DNA of 34,996 nucleotides from an uncultured Akkermansia sp. (GCA_947601655.1 CANQGG010000024.1:1-34996), one strand, 5' to 3'. Counted from the first letter of the stretch, positions 24,757-32,660 are shown. Made by a program: numbers and translations. Notes: generated by a model not told the origin, from the letters alone.

Positions 24757-24831
24757 ATGGATCTGATTTCCCTGAGAAAAGGAATGTATTTGCACCAGGC
24801 GGAGGCTTGGCGCTGGCGCAGTTTTGCGTGA
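24757..24831 (+). CDS. trpL: trp operon leader peptide (24 aa)
   Basis: ATG at 24757 reads 24 codons and stops at 24829-24831. Codons 18 and 20 are both Trp (TGG at 24808 and 24814) in the sequence EAWRWRSFA. With a promoter just upstream, an attenuator-like terminator 70 nt downstream and trpE next, this is the expected layout of Trp-codon ribosome-stalling control. Two Trp codons separated by one Arg in a 24-aa peptide are unlikely by chance. It starts only 8 nt after the -10 box. Confidence 0.85.
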   Translation: MDLISLRKGMYLHQAEAWRWRSFA

Positions 24832-24842
24832 AGAGAGGAAGA

Positions 24843-24940
24843 GGGGATCCGAGAACTCGCCGGTGCGAGTGCAGTAGACGCCGGAAATGAAGCAGCAGAG
24901 CGCTTTGGTCCCCCTTTCGGAGACCGGAGCGTTTTTCTTT
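24843..24940 (+). promoter_or_regulatory. trp attenuator (antiterminator and terminator)
   Basis: Terminator: CGCTTTGGTC (24901-24910) pairs with GACCGGAGCG (24922-24931), all ten positions (two G-U), followed by TTTTTC. Antiterminator: GGGGATC (24843-24849), just after the leader-peptide stop, can pair with GGTCCCC (24907-24913), 7 bp, which destroys the terminator's left arm; a perfect 6-bp hairpin (24855-24870) is nested inside. The segment that would block the antiterminator when Trp is plentiful is not resolved; GATTTCC (24765-24771) in the leader ORF is one candidate. Confidence 0.82.
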
Positions 24941-24988
24941 CCCCCTGATTCAAACAACATTCAACCCTGTAATTTTCGCCACAATACT

Positions 24989-26395
24989 ATGAGCACCGCT
25001 ATCAAACTCAAGCAGACCTGCAGACGCCTTGCGGAAGGCGACACGCAGACCCCCATCCGCCTCTTTATGCAGATCAGTCGGCAGACGCCACAGGCACTGC
25101 TGCTGGAAAGTGCAGAAGTGGATGGGCGATGGGGGCGCTATAGCGTGATTGCGACGGACTACATGGCGGAGTTCACTTGCTGCGCCGGAAAGCTGGCGGT
25201 GAAGGTACATGCGCCGGAATTGGCAGGGCTTCTGGAGCAAGACGGCAAGCCGTACGTAGAAGGGATGCGCGGCGTAATGGCGGCGTTGGAGATCGAGCCT
25301 CAGGGCGGTGATCCCGTCATGGCGCCCATCACGCGGGCTCTTTACGGTTACTGGGGATATGAGATGGCGGCGGTTTTCCAGCCGAAGTTGGCGGAAACGC
25401 TGAATGTGGCGGATGCGGAGAGCTGTCTCGTTTTGCCCGCCACGGTGGTGGTGTTTGACCACGTGTACAACAAACTCTACCAGATGAGCATCGGCACGCC
25501 GCGCGATATCGTAAATATGCCGGCTCTTATGAATTGCCATCCTGGGACTTTTGCCGCAGGAGAGACCGAGCGAGTGCCGAGCGAGGAACAGTACAAAGCC
25601 GGTGTGGAAAGAGTTCGCACGATGCTGCATGATGGAGAGGCTATCCAGGTGGTAGGTGCGACGCAGTGCAGCGCGCCTTTCGAGGGAGACAGCTTCACGC
25701 TCTACCGTCGTATGCGCAGTATGAATCCTTCGCCGTACATGTTCTACATGCGCCTCGGGGAGATGGAACTTTTCGGCGCCTCTCCGGAGGTGATGGTGCG
25801 CTGCACGGGCGGCAAACTGCTGCTTTCTCCCATTGCGGGCACGCGGCGTCGTGGGCGCGACGCCGCGGAGGACGAGGCTTTTGCAGAGGAGATGAAGGCC
25901 AGCCCGAAGGAGCGTGCGGAGCATGTCATGCTCGTGGATCTTGGGCGCAACGATCTGGGTCGCGTGGCGAGCGGAGGGTCAGTGCGTGTGGAGCGATTGA
26001 TGGATGTGGAGCGTTTCTCGCACGTCATGCATATGACCAGTCGAGTGACGGCGGATCTGGCAGAGGGAAAGGATGCTCTGGACGTGCTGATTGGGGCTTT
26101 CCCGGCGGGCACAGTGAGCGGCGCGCCGAAGGTGCGTGCCATGCAGATCATCCATGAGATTGAGCAGGTTCCACGTGGCCCATATGCCGGTTGCATCGGC
26201 TGGATCGGGTTGGACAAGGATGCCGTGCACCTCGATACCGGTATTACGATCCGGTCCATGTGGAGGCGAGGCGGAAGGGTATACTGGCAGATGGGCGCGG
26301 GATTGGTGTACGATTCTGAGCCCAGGTACGAGTGGATGGAGTGCCGTAACAAGGGGCGCATCATCGACACTATCCTTTACACAGCGGAAGATTAA
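24989..26395 (+). CDS. trpE: anthranilate synthase component I
   Basis: Makes anthranilate from chorismate with TrpG-delivered ammonia; first step of tryptophan synthesis. The 468-aa protein has the N-terminal LLESAEVDGRWGRYS, which forms the feedback Trp site, then NPSPYMFYM, GASPEVMVR, the catalytic GTRRRGRD, DLGRNDLGRV, HVMHMTSRV, and the C-terminal GTVSGAPKVRAM and PYAGCIG. The start at 24989 (MSTAIKLKQ) is the family N-terminus; upstream in-frame codons fall in the attenuator. It is directly followed by trpG. No Shine-Dalgarno sequence. Confidence 0.96.
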   Translation: MSTAIKLKQTCRRLAEGDTQTPIRLFMQISRQTPQALLLESAEVDGRWGRYSVIATDYMAEFTCCAGKLAVKVHAPELAGLLEQDGKPYVEGMRGVMAALEIEPQGGDPVMAPITRALYGYWGYEMAAVFQPKLAETLNVADAESCLVLPATVVVFDHVYNKLYQMSIGTPRDIVNMPALMNCHPGTFAAGETERVPSEEQYKAGVERVRTMLHDGEAIQVVGATQCSAPFEGDSFTLYRRMRSMNPSPYMFYMRLGEMELFGASPEVMVRCTGGKLLLSPIAGTRRRGRDAAEDEAFAEEMKASPKERAEHVMLVDLGRNDLGRVASGGSVRVERLMDVERFSHVMHMTSRVTADLAEGKDALDVLIGAFPAGTVSGAPKVRAMQIIHEIEQVPRGPYAGCIGWIGLDKDAVHLDTGITIRSMWRRGGRVYWQMGAGLVYDSEPRYEWMECRNKGRIIDTILYTAED

Positions 26396-26416
26396 TCAAC
26401 ATTTTTTCACACAACC

Positions 26417-26989
26417 ATGCTTCTTTTCATCGATAACTACGATTCTTTTTCCTACAATATCGTGCAATACTTTCTGCGCACGGGGCGGGAGCCGCTTGTG
26501 CTCACCAACGATAATCCTCGTGTGCCGGAGCTGGCGCAGAGTGAGCAGCTGGAGGCTGTCGTGCTTTCTCCCGGACCGAGCAATCCGGAGCACGCCGGAT
26601 ACTGTCTGGAGTTCCTGAAACGCCTGCCGCACCACATCCCGGTTCTCGGTGTATGCCTGGGGCACCAGTGTCTGGGGGCACATGCCGGCTGCGCCGTGGT
26701 GCGCGGGCCGCGTGTGATGCACGGCAAGACGAGTCAAATCACTCATGATGGCACAGGGCTGTACGCGGGATTGCCGAGTCCGATGCAGATCGGGCGGTAT
26801 CACTCTCTGGTCGTGAAAGTGCCGGAAGGACACGAGCTGCTGGAGGTAACGGCGCGGGATGAGGACGGGGAGGTGATGAGTATGCGCTTTAAGGATCGGC
26901 CGTGGGTAGGTGTGCAGTATCATCCGGAATCCATCCTCACACCGGAGGGGCTCAAATTGATCGCTAACTTTCCAAAGACCATCATCTGA
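26417..26989 (+). CDS. trpG: anthranilate synthase component II (glutamine amidotransferase)
   Basis: Class I glutamine amidotransferase subunit that feeds ammonia to TrpE. IDNYDSFSYNIVQY begins the protein; the catalytic triad is in GVCLGHQC (Cys) and YHPESIL (His, Glu); LSPGPSNPEHAG forms the oxyanion-region loop. Length 190 aa is normal. The same type also serves PabA in folate synthesis; here it adjoins trpE, so the Trp role is primary. The upstream sequence is A/C-rich (ACACAACC) without a Shine-Dalgarno sequence. Confidence 0.95.
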   Translation: MLLFIDNYDSFSYNIVQYFLRTGREPLVLTNDNPRVPELAQSEQLEAVVLSPGPSNPEHAGYCLEFLKRLPHHIPVLGVCLGHQCLGAHAGCAVVRGPRVMHGKTSQITHDGTGLYAGLPSPMQIGRYHSLVVKVPEGHELLEVTARDEDGEVMSMRFKDRPWVGVQYHPESILTPEGLKLIANFPKTII

Positions 26990-26992
26990 ATG

Positions 26993-27043
26993 CCGGGGAG
27001 ATGCCGCACTCTCCGGTGTTCATCGGAGAAAAGAGTGCGGCAT
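26993..27043 (+). promoter_or_regulatory. alternative hairpins between trpG and rtcB
   Basis: Hairpin A: CCGGGGAG (26993-27000) with CTCTCCGG (27009-27016), one G-U. Hairpin B: a perfect 12-bp stem, 27001-27012 with 27032-27043 (ATGCCGCACTCT). A and B overlap and cannot both form. There is no U-run after B, so B is not an ordinary terminator; a weak promoter-like CATAAT at its end also lies 11 nt before rtcB. Confidence 0.6.
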
Positions 27044-27057
27044 AATCTCAAAGTAAC

Positions 27058-28245
27058 ATGAACGTGATAGAACAAGAGGGCTGTCTGCCCATCCTCAACT
27101 GGGCAGGAGAGATTGAAGAAACAGCGTTGAGGCAGGCAAGGAACGTGGCAAAGCACCCGTGCGCCGCGCATCGGGTGGCGCTCGCGCCGGATGCACACTG
27201 CGGGTTCGGCGTACCCATCGGATGTATCCTTGCCTTGCATGATGCAGTGATACCGAACGCGGTAGGCGTGGATATCGGATGCTCGATGTCCGCATGCAAA
27301 ACCAATATTGATGCAGCTACACTCGATCGCGATAAGCTGCGTGAGATCATGGGCAAGGCCGAGGGACGACGCACGGGAATTCGCGCCGTCATTCCGGTGG
27401 GTTACGCCCATCAGAGCAAAAAGCAACAGCACCCCATCTTTGATGAGACGGAACGCTGGGAATCCACCCGTATTTGCAAGCAGGAGTTTAACTCGGCCCA
27501 ATACCAACTCGGTACTATGGGCGGAGGAAATCACTTCATCGAGCTGCAGGCGGATGAGGAGGGAAAGCTCTGGTACATGATCCATTCCGGTTCGCGTAAC
27601 CTGGGTAACAAGGTGGGCACGGAGTACAACAAGCTGGCAGCCGAGCTCTGCCGACGCTTCCGACAGGATGAGGTGGTGAAGCATCAGCTCTCCTTCCTGC
27701 CGATCGGAACTGAGGAGTATGAGCTTTACGTGCGCGAAATGCAGCTTTGCCTCGACTTTGCCAAGGCAAACCACGAGAAAATGCAGGAGCTGCTGGAGCG
27801 TGTGCTGCGCGAGTTTATCCCGGACATCGAATTCGTCGAACGCATCTACACGCGCCACAACTACGCTGCTCTGGAGCATCACGATGGGCAGGATCTGTGG
27901 ATTCACCGCAAGGGCGCAGTCCGTGTGCGCGAGGGAGATCTCGCCATCATCCCGGGGTCGCAGGGAACGAACTCTTACATCGTTCGAGGTCTGGGCAATC
28001 CCGCTTCCTTCTGTTCGGCCTCCCACGGCGCAGGACGCAAGCTCTCGCGCACGGCGGCTCAGAAGGAGCTCTCTCTGGAAGCTGAGCAGGAGCGCATGAA
28101 GGACATCGTTCACGATATGAGCAGCCAAAAGAGGCTTGACGAGGCTCCCTCCGCCTACAAGGATATCGAGGACGTTCTGCATCGAGAGGCTGACCTCGTG
28201 CAGCCCGTCGTGCGTCTCCGTCCCCTCGCCGTGCTGAAGGGATAG
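27058..28245 (+). CDS. rtcB: RtcB-family RNA-splicing ligase
   Basis: Joins 2',3'-cyclic phosphate or 3'-phosphate RNA ends to 5'-OH ends, using GTP and Mn2+; works in tRNA or rRNA repair in bacteria. The 395-aa protein shows DAHCGFGVPIGC, the metal-binding NAVGVDIGCSMS, GTMGGGNHFIEL, IHSGSRNLG and the guanylylated-His motif ASHGAGRKLSR, all intact. It lies within the trp cluster, between trpG and trpD, in the same direction, 68 nt after trpG and 43 nt before trpD. A link with tryptophan synthesis is not expected. Hairpins and a weak promoter-like CATAAT upstream may adjust its own expression. Confidence 0.96.
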   Translation: MNVIEQEGCLPILNWAGEIEETALRQARNVAKHPCAAHRVALAPDAHCGFGVPIGCILALHDAVIPNAVGVDIGCSMSACKTNIDAATLDRDKLREIMGKAEGRRTGIRAVIPVGYAHQSKKQQHPIFDETERWESTRICKQEFNSAQYQLGTMGGGNHFIELQADEEGKLWYMIHSGSRNLGNKVGTEYNKLAAELCRRFRQDEVVKHQLSFLPIGTEEYELYVREMQLCLDFAKANHEKMQELLERVLREFIPDIEFVERIYTRHNYAALEHHDGQDLWIHRKGAVRVREGDLAIIPGSQGTNSYIVRGLGNPASFCSASHGAGRKLSRTAAQKELSLEAEQERMKDIVHDMSSQKRLDEAPSAYKDIEDVLHREADLVQPVVRLRPLAVLKG

Positions 28246-28288
28246 CACGGCGCCAATACCGACAACCGCATTTTCACCATACACGACA

Positions 28289-29308
28289 ATGACAATAGCT
28301 ACCATACTCGATCATCTCGCGCGGAGACATGACCTCTCCGCTGCGGAAGCAAACGATGCCTTTGCACAACTCATGGATGGGCAGCTCACGCCTTCGCAGG
28401 CGGGTGCGCTGCTGCTGGGGCTGAGTGCGAAGGGTGAAACCGCGCAGGAAATGCACGCCGCTGTGGAGAATGCCCTGCAGCGAGCTCATCTCGTGGAAGG
28501 CATTGAAGGGGATTATGCGGATGTTGTGGGCACGGGCGGCGACGGGAAAATGAGCTTTAACTGCTCTACTGCCACTGCGCTTACTCTCGCCGGCATGGGC
28601 TACCGCATTGTGAAGCACGGCAACCGCGCCGCCTCGTCGACGAGTGGTGCGGGGGATGTGCTGGAGCAGCTGGGTTACCCGCTGGATCTGGATGCGGAGG
28701 GTATCAAGATCTCTCTGGAGAAGCATCGCTTTGCCTTTGCCTTTGCGCCGCATTTTCATCCGTGCTTCAAATACGTGGCTCCTATTCGTCGGGAGCTTGG
28801 GGTGCGCACGCTGTTCAATCTGCTCGGTCCGCTGATCAATCCGAGTCGTCCGCCGCTGATGATGCTGGGCGTGGCGAGAGCAGAGCTGGTGCAACCCGTG
28901 GCGGAGACCCTTGCGGCAGCAGGTCGTTACAAGCGAGCCTACGTTTTCTGCGGGGCAGGTGAATACGATGAGCTCACCACCTTTGGTCCTGCCACGGCGT
29001 CTTTTGTGCAAGGTTCGGATGTGCAGCCTGTGGAAGTGGACCCGGCCAAATGGGGCTTCTCTCTGAAACCGGCTTCGCAGGAGGATCTCAGTGTGCATTC
29101 CAAAGAGGAGGCGGCAGAGACGCTGCGTGCAATCCTTGCCGGCAGTGGCAAGCCTGTGATGTCTGAGATGGTCGCCTTCAATGTGGCGCTTGGGGTGAGG
29201 CTTTTCGAGCCGGAGAGGTCGCCTGAGGAGTGTGCCGAGAAAGCGCGCGAAGCCATCGCTCAGGGTATGGGCGGCAAGGTGGCGCAAGGTTGGAATCATG
29301 GAGTATGA
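28289..29308 (+). CDS. trpD: anthranilate phosphoribosyltransferase
   Basis: Transfers phosphoribosyl from PRPP to anthranilate; second step of the pathway. The 339-aa protein has the glycine-rich PRPP loop VVGTGGDGKMSFN, KHGNRAASSTSGAGDVLEQLG, a region matching the anthranilate site (HPCFKYVAPIRRELGVRT) and NLLGPLINPSRP. It overlaps trpC by ATGA (29305-29308), indicating translational coupling. No Shine-Dalgarno sequence. Confidence 0.96.
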   Translation: MTIATILDHLARRHDLSAAEANDAFAQLMDGQLTPSQAGALLLGLSAKGETAQEMHAAVENALQRAHLVEGIEGDYADVVGTGGDGKMSFNCSTATALTLAGMGYRIVKHGNRAASSTSGAGDVLEQLGYPLDLDAEGIKISLEKHRFAFAFAPHFHPCFKYVAPIRRELGVRTLFNLLGPLINPSRPPLMMLGVARAELVQPVAETLAAAGRYKRAYVFCGAGEYDELTTFGPATASFVQGSDVQPVEVDPAKWGFSLKPASQEDLSVHSKEEAAETLRAILAGSGKPVMSEMVAFNVALGVRLFEPERSPEECAEKAREAIAQGMGGKVAQGWNHGV

Positions 29309-30081
29309 ATCTGCAACGCTTCATTGATGCCAAGCGGGAGGAGCTCGCCAATTTGAGGCGTCAGCTGCCGCCGGCTCTTCCCGTCTCCTCCCGCCCCGAT
29401 TTTTTGGCAGCGCTTCGTGGGGAGAAGACGGACTCTTCTCCTCTGCGAGTGGTGGCGGAATTCAAGCGCAGTTCTCCTTCTGCCGGGGTCATCAACGCCA
29501 CGAGGACACCGGAGGAAGCTGCTCAGGCGTACGCAAGCGGGGGAGCAAGTTGTATGAGCGTGCTCACGGAGGAAAAGTATTTCCGTGGCTGTACGGAAGA
29601 TCTTTTTCGGGCGCATGCTGTTGCGCCGGCATTGCCTCTTTTGCGCAAGGATTTCATTTTCCATGAGCTCCAGGTGCGGCAGACGGCGGCTACGCCGGTG
29701 AGCGCACTGCTGCTCATTGTGGCGCTTACGCCAGATGCGGCGCAGCTTCGGGATCTGAGGCAGCAGGCGGAGGAACAGGGGATTCACGCTGTCGTGGAAA
29801 TTTTTAGTGAAGCCGAGTTGGATCTTGCACGGGAGAGCGGAGCGCGTATCATTCAAGTCAATGCGCGAAATCTCGAAACTTTCCGCACCGATCGCGAGGC
29901 GGGGTTGCATCTCGCCCGATTTCGCCTGCCGGGTGAAGTATGGATTGCCGCGAGCGCTATGAGCGAACGGGAGCATTTAGTTGCCGCCGCGTGTGTCGGG
30001 TATGATGCCGCGCTCGTCGGTACCGCTCTTATGCAGGCGGAATCTCCGCAACAAAAACTTTGCCTCCTCTTGAACAAATAA
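29305..30081 (+). CDS. trpC: indole-3-glycerol phosphate synthase
   Basis: Fourth step of tryptophan synthesis: closes the indole ring. The 258-aa TIM barrel has EFKRSSPSAG (equivalents of the conserved Glu and Lys), LRKDFIFHE with the catalytic Lys, VVEIFSEAE with the catalytic Glu, and the VNARNLETF strand. The usual ESGI phosphate/substrate motif is changed to ASAM in WIAASAMSERE, so the conserved Glu there is Ala, and GINxR is QVNAR. The start overlaps the trpD stop; trpF follows 2 nt after its stop. It is stand-alone, not fused to TrpF as in E. coli. Confidence 0.94.
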   Translation: MNLQRFIDAKREELANLRRQLPPALPVSSRPDFLAALRGEKTDSSPLRVVAEFKRSSPSAGVINATRTPEEAAQAYASGGASCMSVLTEEKYFRGCTEDLFRAHAVAPALPLLRKDFIFHELQVRQTAATPVSALLLIVALTPDAAQLRDLRQQAEEQGIHAVVEIFSEAELDLARESGARIIQVNARNLETFRTDREAGLHLARFRLPGEVWIAASAMSEREHLVAAACVGYDAALVGTALMQAESPQQKLCLLLNK

Positions 30082-30083
30082 TC

Positions 30084-30707
30084 ATGATTTCTCCCCCCTT
30101 TATCAAAGTTTGTGGTCAAACCCATGCAGGCACTGTGGATGCCTCTCTTGCCATGGGCGCGCGCTATGTTGGTTTCATCTTTCACGAAGGGAGTCCGCGC
30201 TCCATCACTCCGGAGCGTGCCGCTGCCATTCCCACCGGCACTGCTGTGCGTGTTGGTGTCTTTGTGCGACAGGGAGTGCAGGAGATTCTTCGCGCTGTGC
30301 AGATTGCACGCCTGCACCTCGTGCAACTACACGGCAGACAGAGCATGGAGGATGCCGATGCCATCGGGGCGCAGAGAGTGATTCGTGTTCTTTGGCCGCA
30401 GCAGTATGCCTGTGTGGGAGAGCTGCAGGCGACGCTCGATGCCTGGGCTTCGCATTGTGCAATGTATCTGCTTGATGCCGGGGAATCGCCCTGCTGCGGA
30501 GGAACCGGAAAAACGCTGAATGCTGATTCTCTCACTCAATTGCGCTTTCCTCATCCGTGGATTCTCGCCGGCGGGCTGAACGCAGAGAATATCCCTCAGC
30601 TCGTCAGTATTTGTCATCCGGATGGCATCGACCTGAACAGCGGGGTGGAAATTGCCCCGGGATTGAAGGATCCTCTCAAATTGCTTGCTGCTGTGCAGGC
30701 CTTGTGA
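30084..30707 (+). CDS. trpF: phosphoribosylanthranilate isomerase
   Basis: Third step of the pathway (Amadori rearrangement). The 207-aa barrel has IKVCGQT with the catalytic Cys, GFIFHEGSPRSIT, VQLHG, LLDAG with the expected catalytic Asp followed by GGTGKT, ILAGGLNAENI and IDLNSGVEIAPGLKD, which binds phosphate. It starts 2 nt after trpC and is the last trp gene here; trpB and trpA, normally next, are absent from the window. A convergent gene (waaA) follows. Confidence 0.95.
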   Translation: MISPPFIKVCGQTHAGTVDASLAMGARYVGFIFHEGSPRSITPERAAAIPTGTAVRVGVFVRQGVQEILRAVQIARLHLVQLHGRQSMEDADAIGAQRVIRVLWPQQYACVGELQATLDAWASHCAMYLLDAGESPCCGGTGKTLNADSLTQLRFPHPWILAGGLNAENIPQLVSICHPDGIDLNSGVEIAPGLKDPLKLLAAVQAL

Positions 30708-30731
30708 GAGAAAAGACCTCGCCGCGGCAGT

Positions 30732-32030
30732 TCACCGGGCAGAGGGGGTGTGGAGAAACTCCTGCACGAGACGGAGGCTGCGCAGGGTAGCGCCATTATG
30801 CAGTTCGGTGGCGAGGAAAGCGCGTTCACTGCGCTCTACACTCTGCCCGGGATTCGCCAGGATATCCGCGATTTTTTGCTGTAACTCGTCGGCCGTGCAG
30901 ATCACGATGCCATCCACCGCGCGCAATTGCGCTACCAGGTCCGAAAAGTTTTCCATGTGTGGGCCCACGATGACCGGCCGCCGGGAAGAAATTGCCTCCA
31001 CAGGATTTTGTCCTCCCTCCGTTTGAAGAAAACTCTTGCCGATCACGACGATGTCCGCCAGAGCGGTCCATTCCCGCAGTTCGCCTGTGGTGTCAGCAAT
31101 GTAGCATGTCTTCTCATCCGGATTCTCCGGCAGAGGAAGCGCTTCTGAACGGAGGATAGGAGAAAAGCCGGCGGCGGAGAGGTCGCGCATTACCTCAGCG
31201 CGGCGTTCCATGTGGCGCGGTACAATAAGGGTAAAGGCATTGTTCTTGCGAGCGGCGGAGGCGATGAGAAGTTCCTCCCCGGGGTGAGTGGAAGCGGCAA
31301 GGACGATAGGACGATTCCCCGCAAGGTGATGCAGAATATCGCAAAATTCCTGACGCGGTTTGCAGGAGCCTCCGCCCTGCACGTCGAACTTGATGCTGCC
31401 GATTGTACGGATGATGGAGGGGGGGACGCCGATACGTGCAAAGCGTGCAGCGTCCTGGTCATTTTGAGCTGCAAGTGCAGAAAGGTGCGAGAAGAGTGGG
31501 GCAGTGATGCGACGTACCGCGGCGTAACGACGTTCACTGCGTTCGGAGAGCCGCGCATTGAGCATGACCATCGGTATGCCCGCGCGGCGGCAGACGCGCG
31601 CCTGCGTGGGCCAGAGTTCGGCTTCGATGAGCGCCACCACGCGCGGGGAAAAGCGCCGCATACAGCGTCGCACCACCCAGCCGATGTCCACGGGTGAGTA
31701 GAGCACACGGAGGTTTGGTATTCCCGCATCTCGCGCTACCTGCAAACCGGTAGCGGTCGAGGTGGCGAGTACGATCGGCAGATCACACTCCGTACGCAAA
31801 GTGCGAATCCACTTGAGAGCGATGAATACCTCGCCTACGCTCACGGCGTGCACGTAAATGACGTCCGATGGCTCTTGTTTCGCCGGAACTCGGAAGAGAG
31901 AAAGGCGTTCCCAGATATCCGCCATCCTGCCGCCTCGGCGGCGCATCTTGATGAGAAAACCGGGCAGCGATACCAGTAGAAAGATCGGGTAGAGCAGGGT
32001 GTACGCGAAGTAGAAGATTCGGTAGATCAT
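30732..32030 (-). CDS. waaA: 3-deoxy-D-manno-octulosonic acid (KDO) transferase
   Basis: Adds KDO to lipid IVA at the inner membrane, an essential early step of LPS core synthesis. The 432-aa GT30 protein has an N-terminal membrane anchor (FAYTLLYPIFLLVSLPGF), then VYVHAVSVGE (HAVSVGEV), the acceptor-site motif IEAELWPTQ, and the donor-site GGQNPVEAISSRRPVIVGPHMENF. The ATG at 32030 overlaps the rsmD stop (ATGA, 32027-32030), so it is translated after rsmD. It shows that the cell has LPS. Confidence 0.95.
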   Translation of the reverse strand: MIYRIFYFAYTLLYPIFLLVSLPGFLIKMRRRGGRMADIWERLSLFRVPAKQEPSDVIYVHAVSVGEVFIALKWIRTLRTECDLPIVLATSTATGLQVARDAGIPNLRVLYSPVDIGWVVRRCMRRFSPRVVALIEAELWPTQARVCRRAGIPMVMLNARLSERSERRYAAVRRITAPLFSHLSALAAQNDQDAARFARIGVPPSIIRTIGSIKFDVQGGGSCKPRQEFCDILHHLAGNRPIVLAASTHPGEELLIASAARKNNAFTLIVPRHMERRAEVMRDLSAAGFSPILRSEALPLPENPDEKTCYIADTTGELREWTALADIVVIGKSFLQTEGGQNPVEAISSRRPVIVGPHMENFSDLVAQLRAVDGIVICTADELQQKIADILANPGQSVERSERAFLATELHNGATLRSLRLVQEFLHTPSAR

Positions 32031-32599
32031 GATGCGCTTGATTCCGGTCGGTAAAAGAGCAAGGTATTCTTCCCATAGCTGCGAGCGTCGATAAGCTCCC
32101 ATCCGGGGAATTCCCGCGTGCGTGCATCCCCCACGCCGTAGCCAAGTTGCGCTTCGGCAATGAAAAGCCCGTTTTCCCGCAGTAGCTCCCGCACGCGTCC
32201 GAGAAGTAGTTCGGCTATCATGTCCCTGTCTCCGGGGGCTTTGCAGTATGGCGGATCTGCGAAGATGAGATCGTAGGTTGCGCGTTCTCTGCGAGTAAAA
32301 GCGAGGCAATCCGACTGCACGATGCTACCGCCGGGGAGCTTACTGCGCTCCATGTTGTGGCGAGCCGTCTGGCAGGCGGAGCGGGAAGCGTCCACCATGC
32401 AGGCGCGCGCTGCGCCGCGGCTGAGCGCTTCCAATCCCACAGACCCCGTGCCGCAAAAAAGATCCAGCACATGAGCCCCGGGCACCACGGATTGCAGGAT
32501 ACCGAAAAGAGCTTCGCGCACGCGGTCTTGCGTGGGGCGCACCTCACCCTTCGGCACGAGGAGGGGCAGTCCTTTGGCTTGACCGGCGATGATCTTCAT
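32027..32599 (-). CDS. rsmD: 16S rRNA m2G966 methyltransferase (RsmD)
   Basis: Methylates guanine 966 (E. coli numbering) of 16S rRNA. The 190-aa protein has RPTQDRVREALFGIL, the SAM-binding LDLFCGTGSVGLEALSRGA, VDAS, and FADPPYC as the catalytic motif. The start at 32599 (MKIIAGQAKG) is the family N-terminus and lies just after the U-run of the upstream terminator. It is coupled to waaA. In many bacteria rsmD pairs with coaD; here it pairs with waaA. Confidence 0.95.
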   Translation of the reverse strand: MKIIAGQAKGLPLLVPKGEVRPTQDRVREALFGILQSVVPGAHVLDLFCGTGSVGLEALSRGAARACMVDASRSACQTARHNMERSKLPGGSIVQSDCLAFTRRERATYDLIFADPPYCKAPGDRDMIAELLLGRVRELLRENGLFIAEAQLGYGVGDARTREFPGWELIDARSYGKNTLLFYRPESSAS

Positions 32600-32612
32600 G
32601 CAGTATTCTGGT

Positions 32613-32660
32613 AAAAAATGAGCGGGAGCCAGGCACGCACACAAGGCGTGAGCTCCCGCT
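32613..32660 (-). terminator. rho-independent terminator downstream of the 32717-33484 gene
   Basis: Minus strand: a 9-bp stem (AGCGGGAGC at 32621-32629 with 32652-32660) with an inner 5-bp stem, followed by CATTTTTTACC. It stops about 57 nt past the gene's stop and lies just before the rsmD ATG, so rsmD probably starts its own transcript very close to it. Confidence 0.85.

Noticed and set aside
26920..28305. Long minus-strand frame across rtcB
   Set aside because: rtcB on the plus strand has every family motif; the opposite frame is a compositional shadow.
30708..30731. Terminator between trpF and waaA
   Set aside because: Only a short GCCGCGGC palindrome is present, with no stable stem and U-run.
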